Source: Corythucha ciliata (Eukaryota > Arthropoda > Insecta > Hemiptera > Tingidae). From it: a stretch of DNA of 64,000 nucleotides. Positions 44,711 through 56,740 of this stretch are shown one piece after another. Under the pieces are notes generated by a model. The model was not told the origin of the DNA. It saw nothing but the letters and a program-made list of their open reading frames with translations, and made no database searches. The stretch's first letter is position 1, and each line of letters opens with the position of its first letter. The stretch covers positions 23,250,001 through 23,314,000 of the forward strand of contig CM075943.1 of the NCBI GenBank assembly GCA_038030265.1, in the 5' to 3' direction. The translations under genes were made by a program, and so were the position numbers.

Positions 44711-47700
44711 TTCCCTGTATACCACTAAAAAAGGGCCCTGGCTGTTCGTTAAGCGGCGTAAGTTCCAGACACACACAGAAGTCACTCCCAAGAAGCAGTT
44801 CTTCTCCACTTCGAGATACGCAGGTTTACGCCGTCACCGCAAAATTATTACGATTCCTGATGTAAACGAATAAAGGGACTCACCCTTTGCCAGTCCTATC
44901 ACCACTTGTTACTGTTGGTTTCTTTTTACATTGCATGCATACCAAGAGCTCAACCAATTTCCTGCAGACAGATTTCTAGAAGAATAGGAAGGGAAAAAAA
45001 GAATAGGCACTTCGCTGGATCAAAGTAAAATGTATTTTTTTTTTAGTGAATAATTCTGCAGTTACTCCCTCGAGAGAAAGATAAGACACCAATAAATGTT
45101 TTATTCACAAGTTTTCTTGTTTCCCCCCAATATATTCAGTATACTCGAGGACATGGACAATTTTAAAACAAGAGACAAGAAACACTGAAAAACACCAACC
45201 TATAAAAAAATGTTCGATGGCTTTACGAATGTGAAATAAAATGGTTCCTATTAAAGGCTTATCTAGTTTGTTTACTACATTTCAAGCCTCTTTCAGGAGC
45301 CTCGTCAATTCACAACCAAAATGAAGGAAGAGGAGAGGAATTTTTTCTCTTCACCACCCTTCTCTCTCCATAGTGATGATCTCGAATTCTCAACGGTCAA
45401 TTTTATTCGAGCTAGAGGATAGTACCAGCACCAGTATAGAAAATTAAACCAACCCAGTCACGTCATTGCCATTCCTTGTCATTTTTACTGCTCTTTCACC
45501 TATTTACTACCCGTTAACCCATGCCGGTTGGTCAGTAGTAAAGGGAAAATGTAGGGTACGATACCTGCTCGTGATAGTGGAGGGGGGGGGGACAATTTGT
45601 CTGGCATTAATATTGGAAAGTGCGGTCCGGAAACTAAGACCGAGAGAGTGAAGAATATCCTTCCAACAAAGAAATCATAGGGGAATTGGTAGGCCGTCTT
45701 CGCTTGAACTCTCTTTGTCGCAGATAAGTTCACGCCCACCCCCTCCCCGCCGCTTCATTAATGAAAAACCACGTGTTGATATAAACGAGGAGCCTGAATC
45801 GGTTTTATCCTGTCATCATTTTTGGTACAAAACCAAGAGAAACAGAATTCTCATCGCCATGAAAACAAAATCATGTTCATTGATAAATTGATGAAAGTTA
45901 CCTGTAAGAATTCAGGTTTCCAGAAGTGGAATTCAATAAGTGCCAATTCAATTTTTTTCGACCAAAAAAAAGGGGTGTACAATTAGAACGAAATGAAATA
46001 CCTCGCTCTCCTTGTGAAACTGAACATCAATTAAAATTCTTCTGAAGATCTCGGTATAGTTGGGGTGTGGGGAACAAGGCGTTTCTGGTTTTATTAAAAG
46101 GATTAGTTCTAATTTATAGAACAGGAAGGGGAGGAACTTCAATTGTGGTCAACGAACCTCTTCACCAACACCCGCCCTTTCTATAGATCGAAAAACCACA
46201 GAAATTCCACGGGGAAGTGGGTTAAAGTAAATTGAAAATTCCCAGTTTCATCCTTATGAGGGGGGAATAAATCTTTGTATGGAAGCTGGGTGAATTGGTT
46301 ATTGCGGGGTTGACTGAACATTTGGCTTCAAAGCTTGGAAAACGAGGAAGAGCAGCTTGTAGTACATAATTAATTATGCGTCAAAATATCAACTCTAGGC
46401 CGGTTGGAGACAAATTTTAAAATTTATGACGACTGGAGAATCGTCTTCGCAGGAGAATATGAGAGGGTGGAAGAACAGGCTTACTACTATGGCGGGGAAT
46501 AATTGGATGGCAGTGAGCATAGTTGCCAAGTTTGGTAAACAAGCAACCCAAGATAATTGTATTATCTTATTATTAGCTTAGGAGAGGCAAGCCTGTACCC
46601 CGGAGCTAAAAGCTGCAAGGAAACTCCATTGGAAGTTCAATCTCGTTTGATCAACTATGAGAGAATTCCTTTAGGATGTGGTTGAGAGGCGAAGACAACA
46701 TGGAAGGTATTGTGTAAGTATACATTGTGATAGGGGGGGGGGGGGTAAAAATTGGCAGTGAAAACTACTTGTACTGGGAAACTAAAGGTTCAATGTTGAA
46801 TGAGCCTGATTTATACAAGCTGAATGTTGCTCATTCCGAGGTGTTCATTGTTGGGCTACCTTTTATGAATGATGCCGAACAATAGAGTCGTAAAGAGCCC
46901 GTTTTTTCCACCCCTAATTAACTCGTAATGAAGAGAAGTAGAAAGTACGTTGAAATGACAGGGCTGGGAAGAAAACAGTTGTAATAAAACGGAAACGATA
47001 TCTTTCCTCAAGCTATTATGTTTAGAAGTCTCGAGTTCACTCCAACCTTTCCCTCCCATCAAAGCAACGTCGCTCATCAATTCTTGATAAGCCTCCCTTC
47101 ACTAAGTGACTGTCATTAAAGCATTTACGTTGCCGTCTGAAATCCCCACCCCCATGCCTTCACCTTTCCATCATTTAGAATGTGAAACCGTACATAACGT
47201 CCCTATTAAGTAACGCGCATGCTTTCAATTAAACACCACGTTGTGGCCAACCCTTAATCACGCGTGACAAGGCATTGCTGCAAACAACTCTCTTATGAAT
47301 GGTCTAGTTGTTGGTGATGGTAAGAGAAACTGGGTGGGATGGAGGTAATTCCATTCCAAGCGTCTCAATATTGTCGACGAGAAAGCTCTCTTCACAAACA
47401 AGTAAACGCCATTATTATCAAGTCTGGAGAATAACTATGGTCATTACGATTCCTGAAACGATTGAGTACCTAGCTTGCAACCCGCGCTGGGTAAACCATA
47501 AATTACAGGGTGTCTAAAGTTCCCTGACTTTTCTCTGACTCAACAAAATGTTTCATGGTCATACCAATTAATCGAAATCGAACAAAAAAAAAAAAAAAAA
47601 AACAATCCCGCAGCAGCGTCTACGCAGAAGGTTTACGCATTTACTTGAAGTCTGACAGACTACTCAGCTCTCTGACAGACTTGAAGTACGGGTTCCGCAG

Positions 47701-48588
47701 AGCCTGGAGTAATGAACTATGTAGCAGAATGTTGGCCACCAAATTTTCTTCTTTATTCGCTGTTAAGCGCACAATATTAGTGTCATCCAACAAAAAAGGC
47801 AAGAAAACAAACTAAAAAATAACAATAATTCACAAAATCGTTATTCCTCCCACCCTTTCTATTTTTGAATTTCTTCCTTTTCTCTCCTGCCTTTTCCAGT
47901 GATGGGTTTATAACTTTACATAGTGGAGGTGAGGGCAAGGAAACTCCATGGTTCGTTGTTTCCTTTGTTATTTTAAGTAATGAAATTCAGTACAGCAAAT
48001 AGTACCCCATTGAAAGGGAGGTTTGAGGGTTGTTTGTGTGCTGTTTAAACCCCAAAAATAGAAATGTATTTCTAAATACTTTCTGTAGTCTGCCAAGCTT
48101 TAGAGAGGACAGAGAAAACAAGAGTAAATAATGAGAGGGCAAGACCTAGAGCTGGGATGTGAAGATTTAATTGCTAAACTACTCATACAACTTCCCCAAA
48201 CTCCTCTTATACTAACGTAAGATTAAATTACGGAACCTAACCCTCACCGTGAACAGCTTCTAAAACACACGGTCGGAATGAAGTGTTTGCTCTGTCCTTC
48301 GAGCAACAGCTTCAAGATGGCCACCGCGGTACATTTCGTCAATACAATTTCCACCCTGGGAAACTCCACACTGAGTCCACACTCGTCACTGAGCTACATT
48401 CACGGCCCGCAACTAGCCAAAACAAATTTTCCTTGTCTCTCTTACTTAGCTCACGCGTTTTTGAAGACAGCGTACGCCATTTCTCTGAAAAAAGTTTTCG
48501 CACAGATTGACGAGCAGAATTGCCATTTGGTGGATCTCTCGTCATATTTTGAAGTGGTTGATGGGGGGGGGGGGAATCCCCCAAGATG
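44711..48588. other. About 3.9 kb without recognisable genes
   Basis: AT-rich sequence with G runs near 45583 and 46733 and a poly-A of about 20 at 47583. A 103-codon frame at 48278-48589 ends in a G-run-encoded tail and shows no domain. An ACAGGGTG motif occurs at 47507 without a partner. Confidence 0.45.
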
Positions 48589-48889
48589 ATAGTCCAGTCA
48601 AATAGGATCCAAAGGTTAAAATAATTGTTGGAAAGCAGGAGATGGTTCCAATCGCTTCAGTAGGGCTCTTCTAGAATTATCCTAGGTTTGCACGTGCCTA
48701 GGGGTCCTGCTGACAGGGGAGTCCAAAAACGACGATTTTTTGGGAATTTTTCCGTTGTTTGCTTATATCTCCGGAACAAGCGATCCTACGTCTAAACATT
48801 CTATTGCTTGAAGAAAGAGGATAAAATTACGCGTCGATTGGAAACAAACAATCTGAAATCGGTTCAGTACAGCCGATGCTATGTCTTAT
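48589..48889. other. Solo terminal-type motif and unrecognised sequence
   Basis: TAGTCCAGTCAAATAGG at 48590 resembles the ends of the foldback elements (compare 49628), but no inverted partner was found. The following 280 bp are unidentified and contain a phrase like TTATATCTCCGGAACAAG. Confidence 0.4.
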
Positions 48890-49625
48890 CGAAAAATCAA
48901 CATTTTCACCAACTATTCCAGAAACTCAGTTTTACCTATTTTCAGCGTGCTCTATCTGTGATACATCAATAGTGATCGCTTCCCGCTCCCTAAAAAGTGT
49001 AGGAAAGCTATTGAATAGTTCAGAAAGCCCCAAAATTGTAAAAATCAGACCATTTTCAAAGTTCGTAATACTGTGAAACCATATTTAGGCAAACCTCACG
49101 TTTCAACTAAATTGCATGTTTTGCACTTGTTCGGCTTCCAACAGCCCCAGCTTTTCCAGCTCATGTGAGCAGTGGTGGCAAGGACGTAGTATAGCCTCCA
49201 CTGAACTTGACTCTTCATCAGTTCTGTAATAGCACGAGTAGGAGTAGGTGGCTCCCACACATACATGGGTTCATGATTCAGCTGGGTACGGAAGTGGAGA
49301 GAAAGACTCACTCAGCGAGGCATGTGCGCCAGCTGTACCATCCACAAAATTGCATAATTATGGAACTGGGGCTGTTGGAACCCGAAGAAGTGCAAGAAAT
49401 ACAATTTAGTTGAAACGTGAGGTTTGCCTAAATATGGTTTCACAGTACTATGAACTTTGAAAATGGCCTGATTTTTATAATTTCGGGGCTTTCTGAACTA
49501 TTCAATAGGTGTCCTACACTTTTTAGTGAGGGGAATCGATCAAAATTGATGTTTCACAGATACAGCACGCTGAAAATAGGTAAAACTGAGTTTCTGGAAT
49601 AGTTGGTGAAAATGTTGATTTTTCG
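48890..49625. mobile_element. Foldback palindrome with 260-bp arms
   Basis: Arms 48890-49150 and 49366-49625 are reverse complements (CGAAAAATCAACATT at the ends, CAACAGCCCCAG inside). The loop is 215 bp. It is followed at once by a TTAGTCCAGTCAAT motif. Frames in the arms mirror each other. Confidence 0.85.
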
Positions 49626-49627
49626 TT

Positions 49628-51382
49628 ATTAGTCCAGTCAATCTAAGCCGAAAAATGCAAAATAAATGCAATAAAATTAGGATTTTTTTTTTTACGGGAA
49701 AGTGTACGGGAGGGTTCCCTGATCATTGTCTAATAAAGTCCGAGCTGAACCACCTGCCCCGATGGGAGGGGGGTAGTTTAAAGGTACCTTTTCGTGATTT
49801 TTCGCCTGTATCTAAAATACGGTGCGTCTTAGACAACAACTTTCAGACACAGATTAGAAGCTCACTAAATACTCTTCAACTTTTACTACATACGTTTTTT
49901 TAAAAATCCTAACAGTTTTCGAGATATAAGCCCCTGAAATGTGATTTTTTCAAAAACATTATTTTAACCTCTCGTTTTTTCTCAAACTTTTCATCCTACC
50001 TTCTTACCTGTTCACTTTTAGCGTAAAGCATAAATTTAGAAGTTGTGGAGAATTAAATTTAGTTGACAACGCCAACTAAGGAAGAATACTGAATACGATA
50101 AATGGAAATCAATAATATTTGAGTACATATTTTAAAAAGTTAAGGATCCACGGCCTCAGAGTCGTTATCATCTTTCCTCGTCGTCAAACGGGAAGGTATT
50201 GGTGCAGTGACGTGGCTTATTGGAAATCCCCCCTCCCCCTGTAAAACTAGCCTTGGCGCCCCTTCATCTCACAATCAATTCAATCTTAGGATTGAATAAT
50301 GAGAAGCTTTTGACGTTTATTGCAGGAAGACCTCATCAGAAATTTTCATTAGTTGGTGAATGTTAGGTGGCAAACATACTAGAACGAAACAATATCATTT
50401 CGACATCGCCGACCAAAATTAACATTTTTCTAGGACATATAGAAACAACTGGAAATGTGTCAGAGTGATGTAGAAACGATATCGTGTCGCCACAGTATGA
50501 TAGTCTAGGTGCCACCTAAGAAAAGTTGTAATTTTAGGTGGAGAATTTTGAAATGCGGGGGGGTGACAGAGTTCACCAAGATGTTCTCGAAACTGCGCGT
50601 CTGCCAGCTCATAACCAGGGGGTTAAAAAATGGCAGCCTTTTCAAAATGCGAAAATTCGCCGAATTTTCAACTATTTTCGGAGAGCTGAGAATTGCGTGA
50701 GAGTTCCTTCAAGGCACGTGGGTATAGGAAATCCACGTCTGCCCCCTCGTTCACGGTGGGAAGTGCTGGCAGACGGTACTTCAATCTAATCAAATTTGGA
50801 CTCAAAAATGGAACCTTCTGTGGACTTCCGAAATTTTGGTCATTGAAACTGTTCCTTATGTAGGGACTGACATGCATAGTCTGCCACCGCGAACCCGGTG
50901 GGAAGAGCTGGCAGACAGTACTTCAGTCTACGCAGATTTGGACCCAAAAATGGAACCTTCCGCGGACTCCTGAAATTTTGGTCATTCAAACTGCTCCGCA
51001 TGGAATGACTAACGTGCCCAGTCTGCCACCCAAAACCAGGTGGAAAGTTCTGGCAGACGGTAATTCAATATTAAGTAGGTAAATTTGGATCCAAAAATGG
51101 AACATTCTTTGGACTGCTGAACTTTGGGTAAGTGAAACTACTGGGAATGGTGAGACTAACATGGTAAGTCTGACACTCTAAGCCCGGTAGGCAGACGGTA
51201 CTTGAAGATTCGCAGTTTCTGTAATAATTACTTGACCTATCCCGTGGTATAACTCAAGATTATTCCATGAATCTGCTCTTATTCTAATAAATGTCTCAAA
51301 GTTTTTGTCTAAGACGCACCGTATTTTAGATACAGGCGAAAAATCACGAAAAGGTAACTTTAAACTACCCCCCTCCCACCCG
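49628..51382. mobile_element. Foldback element containing a 142-bp tandem repeat
   Basis: It begins TTAGTCCAGTCAATCTAAG. Arms of about 78 bp (49763-49840 and 51303-51382) are reverse complements with CGGTGCGTCTTAGACAA and GGAGGGGGGTAGTTTAAAG. The first 200 bp are related to the 42.5-kb element (GGGAAAGTGTACGGG against GGGAAAGTGTAGGGG). The loop includes the 142-bp tandem units. The right arm runs straight into a minisatellite. Confidence 0.65.
50738..51230. repeat. Tandem repeat, period about 142 bp, 3.5 copies
   Basis: TCTGCC followed by a GGTGGGAAG-type stretch and CTGGCAGACGGTACTTCA starts at 50738, 50880, 51022 and (partial) 51169. Each unit has AAATTTGGACCCAAAAATGG and GAAATTTTGGTCATT. 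A more decayed unit may precede at 50600. Confidence 0.85.
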
Positions 51383-51811
51383 GTGAAATTGGCAGATTCG
51401 AGGACGAAATTGACAGTTTACTGGATAAAATTGGGAGTTTTTGGACGAAATTGATAGTTTTGACGACGAATTTTACAATTTTCTGGACAAAATGGAAAGT
51501 TTCCAGAACAGAATTGACTGTTTCCGGGACAAATGCCAGTTGATAGTTTCCGAGACGAAATTAACAGTTTTAAACGATAAAATTAACTAATTAGTCAAGT
51601 AGTAGTAGTATTGAATTAATTAGTTCCAAGGTAAAAATTGACAGTTTGAAGAACGAAATTGATAGTTTCCAAAACGAAAGTGACTGATTTGAACATTTAT
51701 TTGACAGTTTGTAGGGCGAAATTGGCACTTTTTAACGACCAAATTGACAGTTTCTAGTACTCGACTGTTTCCGGTGAAGGGTCTGAGAAACCCTCACAGT
51801 TTCCGAAAACC
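51383..51811. repeat. Minisatellite arm (GACGAAATTGACAGTTTC unit)
   Basis: About 20 degenerate units of 20-25 bp. Unit by unit, the array is the reverse complement of 54245-54815, including irregular landmarks such as TTAACTAATTAGTCAAGT and the GGTCTGAGAAACCCTCA stretch. It is therefore an inverted duplicate, not an independent array. Confidence 0.85.
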
Positions 51812-51977
51812 GTCTAATGAATAAGTGGCGACTCATGAATATCGCATCCCGAAAAGTTCCGAGCTTTTTTTTTGGAACCTACGCTTTCCAATCAATTTCT
51901 TTCCATACTGATTGAGCAACGAAGACATGTTTTACGCACCAAAGAACTATAGGCTTGGCGGATGGTAATGAACCTAT

Positions 51978-53110
51978 GCAGGGTGACTGGTACTTGGTTG
52001 AACAAAATAAAAGGAATGATTACACATCCCAAATTGCACAAAAAATGGCCCATGACCCAGGGTAAGATTTCCATTCCTAGTCGAGATAATCGATTTTTTC
52101 ACGTTTTTCAGCACAACGTGGGTTTCCGCTACAAAAAACAGCTGTAACTTGGGAAATAAGCGTCCTAGGTTAAAGCCAAGGTATATAATAGACTACAGAG
52201 GTATGCTCGTATCTAGGGGCTCCTCCTTGGCAACCATTACATCACCCGGGTTAGATTTGAGATGAGATGAGAGGTTCTTCCAAAATTGTGATGTTATCGC
52301 ACTCGTGGGTCCTTTCTGTCACTTTGTTTTTTAGTCTTGCTTGGTTTGTTTTTGCCTTGTTCATCACATTCACCCAGCCTACTATATTTGTATAGCTTTG
52401 TTATAGCCTGTATTTAATTATTATATTGTGGTTGTTTTACCCGAAACCAGACTACCGTTAGGAATTTCTTTGGATTTGCATCACCTCTCGTATCGGTGGG
52501 GTAAGTAATTCAAAGTGTTGAATTAATATTTCATTGTTCAATTGTAAGGAAGCATACCTTACAATTATAATACTCCCACACCTATTTTATGACCGAAAGT
52601 CATGTTCATTTGATTGATCGGGCGCATGGTCATTCCGTGTAAAGTCGTTCCGCTCACATGTCGAGACCTGTTCCCCCAAGTTTTAGCAGTGATTCCAGTC
52701 ACTTACAAATGTAGAACTTGGATTTCTTCTGGTAACGAATACTGACGGGGATATTTTATTCAAATATCTACCGCCTGATTTAAATGGATCTAACCCCATG
52801 ACGTCATTGCGCGAATGATTATGATTGGCTAAAAAGTTAGGAGCACCTCTGTAGTCTATTTACCTTGGGTTAAAGCCAACGACATCCCTGAAAAGGGCAC
52901 ACTTTTTCACTTTCTGCGTGATTATGGACATTTTGTCTAAGGATAGCAAACTGGGAATATATCAAGATATCTTCAAAAATGTCAGTTTTTGACAATGTTC
53001 AAAGCGAGGCTACAATATCAATGTTGGTCCCAGCGCCTGGCAAATTCGTCTAAAACTGGATGAAGTAACTTAGTTTAATGCTTCATGCTTAGTTTACTCT
53101 TGACCTTCGT
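51978..53110. mobile_element. Partial copy of the 37.4-39.5 kb palindrome arm
   Basis: From CAGGGTGACTGGTACTTGG to CTTCATGCTTAGTTTACTC the sequence follows the left arm at about 37826-38245. It is split by a 691-bp element (52177-52867) and its target duplication. Only one half of the palindrome is present. Confidence 0.8.
52177..52867. mobile_element. TIR element with perfect 9-bp TSD (Mutator-like)
   Basis: GGTTAAAGC occurs at 52168-52176 and again at 52868-52876. The related palindrome arm has this sequence once, so it is a true 9-bp target duplication. The ends CAAGGTA and (indel) AATAGACTACAGAGGT match in inverse at the right (ACCTCTGTAGTCTATT, ACCTTG). A 9-bp TSD points to Mutator-like elements. 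The length is 691 bp and no transposase frame is seen, so it is non-autonomous. Confidence 0.8.
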
Positions 53111-53252
53111 AACTTATGTAGGCAATTATGAGCAAGAGAGGGGAAGGAGGATAACTGGCTCCTGTGACCACCACGCCCCCCCCCCTGCACCACATCACGT
53201 GTTGAACTCACAGTGAAAGTGGCAGGCAGAACTGACCAATCAGGCCCAATGG

Positions 53253-53410
53253 CTAAACTGACAGATTCGCGCCTTGAAAAACCACCATATTCGCGTTCCA
53301 AAAATTGCAAAATTGACCATTCGTGCCTTGAAAATGTCTGAACTGATGATTCGCGCCCTAACTTTTCACCAAATACTATTCACGCACTAAAAATTGTAAA
53401 CTTGCAGTCA
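53253..53410. repeat. Small array related to 2620-4065
   Basis: Units with AACTGACAGATTCGCGCC, GACCATTCGTGCC and CTGATGATTCGCGCC match the unit of the first large array. About five units. Confidence 0.65.
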
Positions 53411-53449
53411 CTGATGAGAACTCGGGTTTAAGACTATGGATTTTCTGAA

Positions 53450-54930
53450 CCCCTACCTCGATAACTGTCAATTTCGCTCGAGTTGTCAATTTCGTCTTGA
53501 AAAACTTGCAATTTTACTCCAGAAACAGTTGACAGTTTTGACTGTCAATTTCCTCCAACATAACAAAAGATCACAAAACTTGATTTCGTGATTCAGTAGC
53601 CGACAACTTCGGGCTCACAACACGGGGGTTTTGAGCCACTTCATCTGAAACAGTGGAGTACTAAAAACTCTCACAACAACTTCGTCCTGTAAACTGTCAA
53701 TTACGGTCCCGAAACTGTATTTCAGGGGCTTATATCCCGAAACTGAGCAACATAAGGGACTAATGACGTCAGACCGTATCAAAAATACATTGAGGCTTCA
53801 AGGACAAGTCGGTATAAGACCTTTCGTTGTTCAGCTCACCGTCAACCCTCCGTTGACTCCTTGAAAACCCGAGCCACCATCGTTTAGAATTAAGCGTAAC
53901 CACTTAAATAAATAATTTTGTCACTCACGTGCGCAAAGAACGGGCATTTTACCGCATCTCTTCCTTTAACTCCAAAAGAACAAAGGATAACACAATATTG
54001 TCCCAGAAAACTGTCAATTTTGTCCTGGGAACTTTAAATTTCCACTTGAAACTATAAATGGCGACCTATGCAATTTTGTTCTATAAACGTGTTGATTTCG
54101 TCCATGAAACTGTCAATTTCATCCTATGAACGTCAATTTCTTCATTCAAAACTATCAATTTCGTCGTCAAAACTATCGATATATCATTCTAAAACGGCCA
54201 ATTTCCTCCTCGAATCTGCCAATTTCGTCCTAGAAACTGTCAAAGGTTTTCGGAAACTGAGGGTTTCTCAGACCCTTCACCGGAAACAGTCGAGTAGGTA
54301 GTGTCAATTTCGCCCTATAAACTGTCAAATAAATGTTCAAATCTGTCACTTTCGTTTTGGAAACTATCAACTTACTACCACTTGACTAATTAGTTAATTT
54401 CGTCTTTTAAACTGTCAATTTCGTCCTGGTATTGTCAATTTCTTTCTAGTATTGTCAATTTCATCTTCGAAATGGTTAATTTCACCGCCAAACCTATCAA
54501 TGTCGTCCGGAAACTGCAAATTTCATCCTAATAATTTCGTCGTTTAAAACTGTTAATTTCGTCTCGGAAACTATCAACTGGCATTTGTCCTGTAAAATGT
54601 CAATTTCTTTATATATATATATTAAAAACCTGTCAATTTCGACCAGTAACTATCAATGGGGATTTGTCCCGGAAACAGTCAATTCTGTACTGGAAACTTT
54701 CCATTTTGTCCAGAAAATTGTAAAATTCGTCGTCAAAACTATCAATTTCGTCCAAAAACTCCCAATTTTATCCAGTAAACTGTCAATTTCGTCCTCGAAT
54801 CTGCCAATTTCACCCTGGAAACTGTCAATTTCGACATTTAAAACAGTGATTTTCGTACATTAAACTGTCAATTTCGTCTTACAATACTGTCAATTTTGCC
54901 CCCAGAACTGACAATTTTGACTTGGAACCT
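53450..54930. repeat. Minisatellite (AAACTGTCAATTTCGTCC unit)
   Basis: About 55 degenerate units of 21-25 bp, with a non-repetitive break at 53560-53690 and 53730-54000. The part from 54245 to 54815 is the inverted counterpart of 51383-51811 and is about 140 bp longer through extra units. Frames within it are repeat by-products. Confidence 0.85.
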
Positions 54931-55224
54931 CAATTTTCTTCCGAAATAACAAAAGACCCCAAACTTCATTACGAGGTTAAGCATCAGACAGGCATAGCCC
55001 GGCCAAAGACTAAAGAAATCGACGGTAGCGCTACTAGCGCCGATTAGTACGTACTTAACCCCCCACCAGTTTTTCGTGCAATCGATATTTTCCGATATTT
55101 CTATCAGTGATATGAGTGTTTTTTTTGCCTCAACGGTTTTTTTGTCGTGATTAAAGTAAGTAGACATGAGATAATTAATGATTTTAATACTTTGAGAGAC
55201 AAGATGTTGTATTTGATTTCAGAA

Positions 55225-56419
55225 ATGAGTGAAAGACCGAAAAGATGAACTTTAGGAAGCCAAGCAAGGCAAATCGTTTTTTCAGTATTTTACCCGGCAG
55301 AAGGTAGAGGAAGAGCCTATCCCGACATCAAAAGTTTGGTGGCTGAGGCAACCGGTGTTTCCCGGTCTTCTGTTTTCCGCATCGTGAAGGAAGCCGAACG
55401 ATCGACCTCAGAGGGCTCGAGTACGAGTCGGTCCCTTTTCACCACACCTACGAGGAAGAACATTCCACATAAGAAGCGAGTCGAGTTCGATTCTTTTACT
55501 GACAGTGCCATTCGTTTTAAAGTTCGCAGTTTTATGCTGTTAAAAAGTAGTGCCCGTCAATTAGGCTTCTCCATAAGGAGTTACTAGAGCAAGGCGTTGT
55601 AGACTGCGGTAAGGAGTACATTCGGCAGCGCCTACATCACCTGGGGTTTAAGTGGAAGAAGTGTCAATCCAATCGTAAAATTCTAATTGAGCGGCCAGAA
55701 ATTGCAGCCCGTAGGGTCTTCTTGTAGGGGGCCAACAAGAATATTGTCTTCCTGGATGAAACGTACGTACAAGAGGCCCACAACGTTACATCCTGTTGGC
55801 AGTCGGAGGACGAATTGGGGGCTACTCATAAAATAGGTGAGCTGATGATTCTTCTTTTCTTTAGCATGAAAATAGTTTCTCGTGATTTTATATTTCAGGC
55901 AAGGGCAATCGACTTATTGTTGTTCATGGAGGTGGGGAGCAAGGCTTCGTTAGAGACGGTCTCCTGATTTTCAAATCCTCAAGTACTTCAGGGGGCTATC
56001 ACACGTCCATGAATGCTGAGAATTTCTCGAAATGGCTCAGTACGTGCTTCCTACCCAACGTGCCGGCAGGCAGTGTCATAGTCATGAACAACGCGAGTTA
56101 TCATTGCCTCGAAAGAAACAAAAAGCCGAATTCCGGCAGCCTTAAGCGCGTGATTGTCGAATAGCTTTCCCAGCATGGCATCTAATTCTGCGAAACATCA
56201 ACGAAAGCAGAACTTCTCGAACTCGTGAGAAGCGTTCCCATCGAGAAATCCTTCGTGGTGGATGACTTGATCCGATCTTTTGGTCACATACCTCTGCGTC
56301 TCCCTCCTTATCACCCCGACTTAAATCCGATTGAGTTGGTGTGGGGAGCCATCAAGAACGATCTTGCTCGAAATAGTGTTGGTATCGTACATCACTTAGG
56401 GAGAAAGAAATTTATTTGA
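55225..56419 (+). pseudogene. Tc1/mariner-type transposase pseudogene with an intron
   Basis: The frame opens with ATG at 55225 just after TTTGATTTCAG. An HTH region follows (LVAEATGVSRSSVFRIVKEA). After a frameshift near 55565 come GFKWKKCQSNRKILIERPE and FLDETYV, with the first catalytic Asp at 55755. A GT-AG intron of 62 bp (55837-55898) splits the codon for Gly in IGKG. Then IVMNNASYH has Asn (56087) where the second Asp is expected, and LPPYHPDLNPIELVWGAIK has the Glu at 56333. Stops lie at 55246, 55725, 56162 and 56183. The second and third catalytic positions are 82 codons apart with frame kept, far wider than the 34-39 of classical Tc1/mariner and consistent with DD82E-type lineages. 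Confidence 0.85.
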
Positions 56420-56529
56420 AATGCAAATGATGAAACCGCCCCCCCCCCCTCCCTTGGTGGATGAACTGCTCTGGCATTTCGACGTTGGTCTTTGTCATAT
56501 AAATAAATTTATAATAAATTTTATGTAAT

Positions 56530-56740
56530 AAAGGTTCTGAAAGAGTGAAATTCAGTAAAAGAGGTTTTTGAAAGAGCAAAACCCACGAAATTTGGAGTTT
56601 GAACAAGCAAATTTCACGAAATTACGATTTTAACGAGACAAATCCACCAAAAGATTTGGAAGAGCAAAAATCCGCAAATCTGGCGTTTGTGAGAGTCAAA
56701 AATGGCGATTTTTGTTTTTGAAAGTGCCACATGCCTATGA
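56530..56740. repeat. Short array, unit about 30 bp
   Basis: GAAAGAGCAAAACCCACGAA-type units recur about six times just after the transposase relic, inside the TIRs. Confidence 0.55.

Noticed and set aside
48278..48589. 103-codon frame
   Set aside because: A competing overlapping frame exists, the end is encoded by a G run, and no domain is seen.
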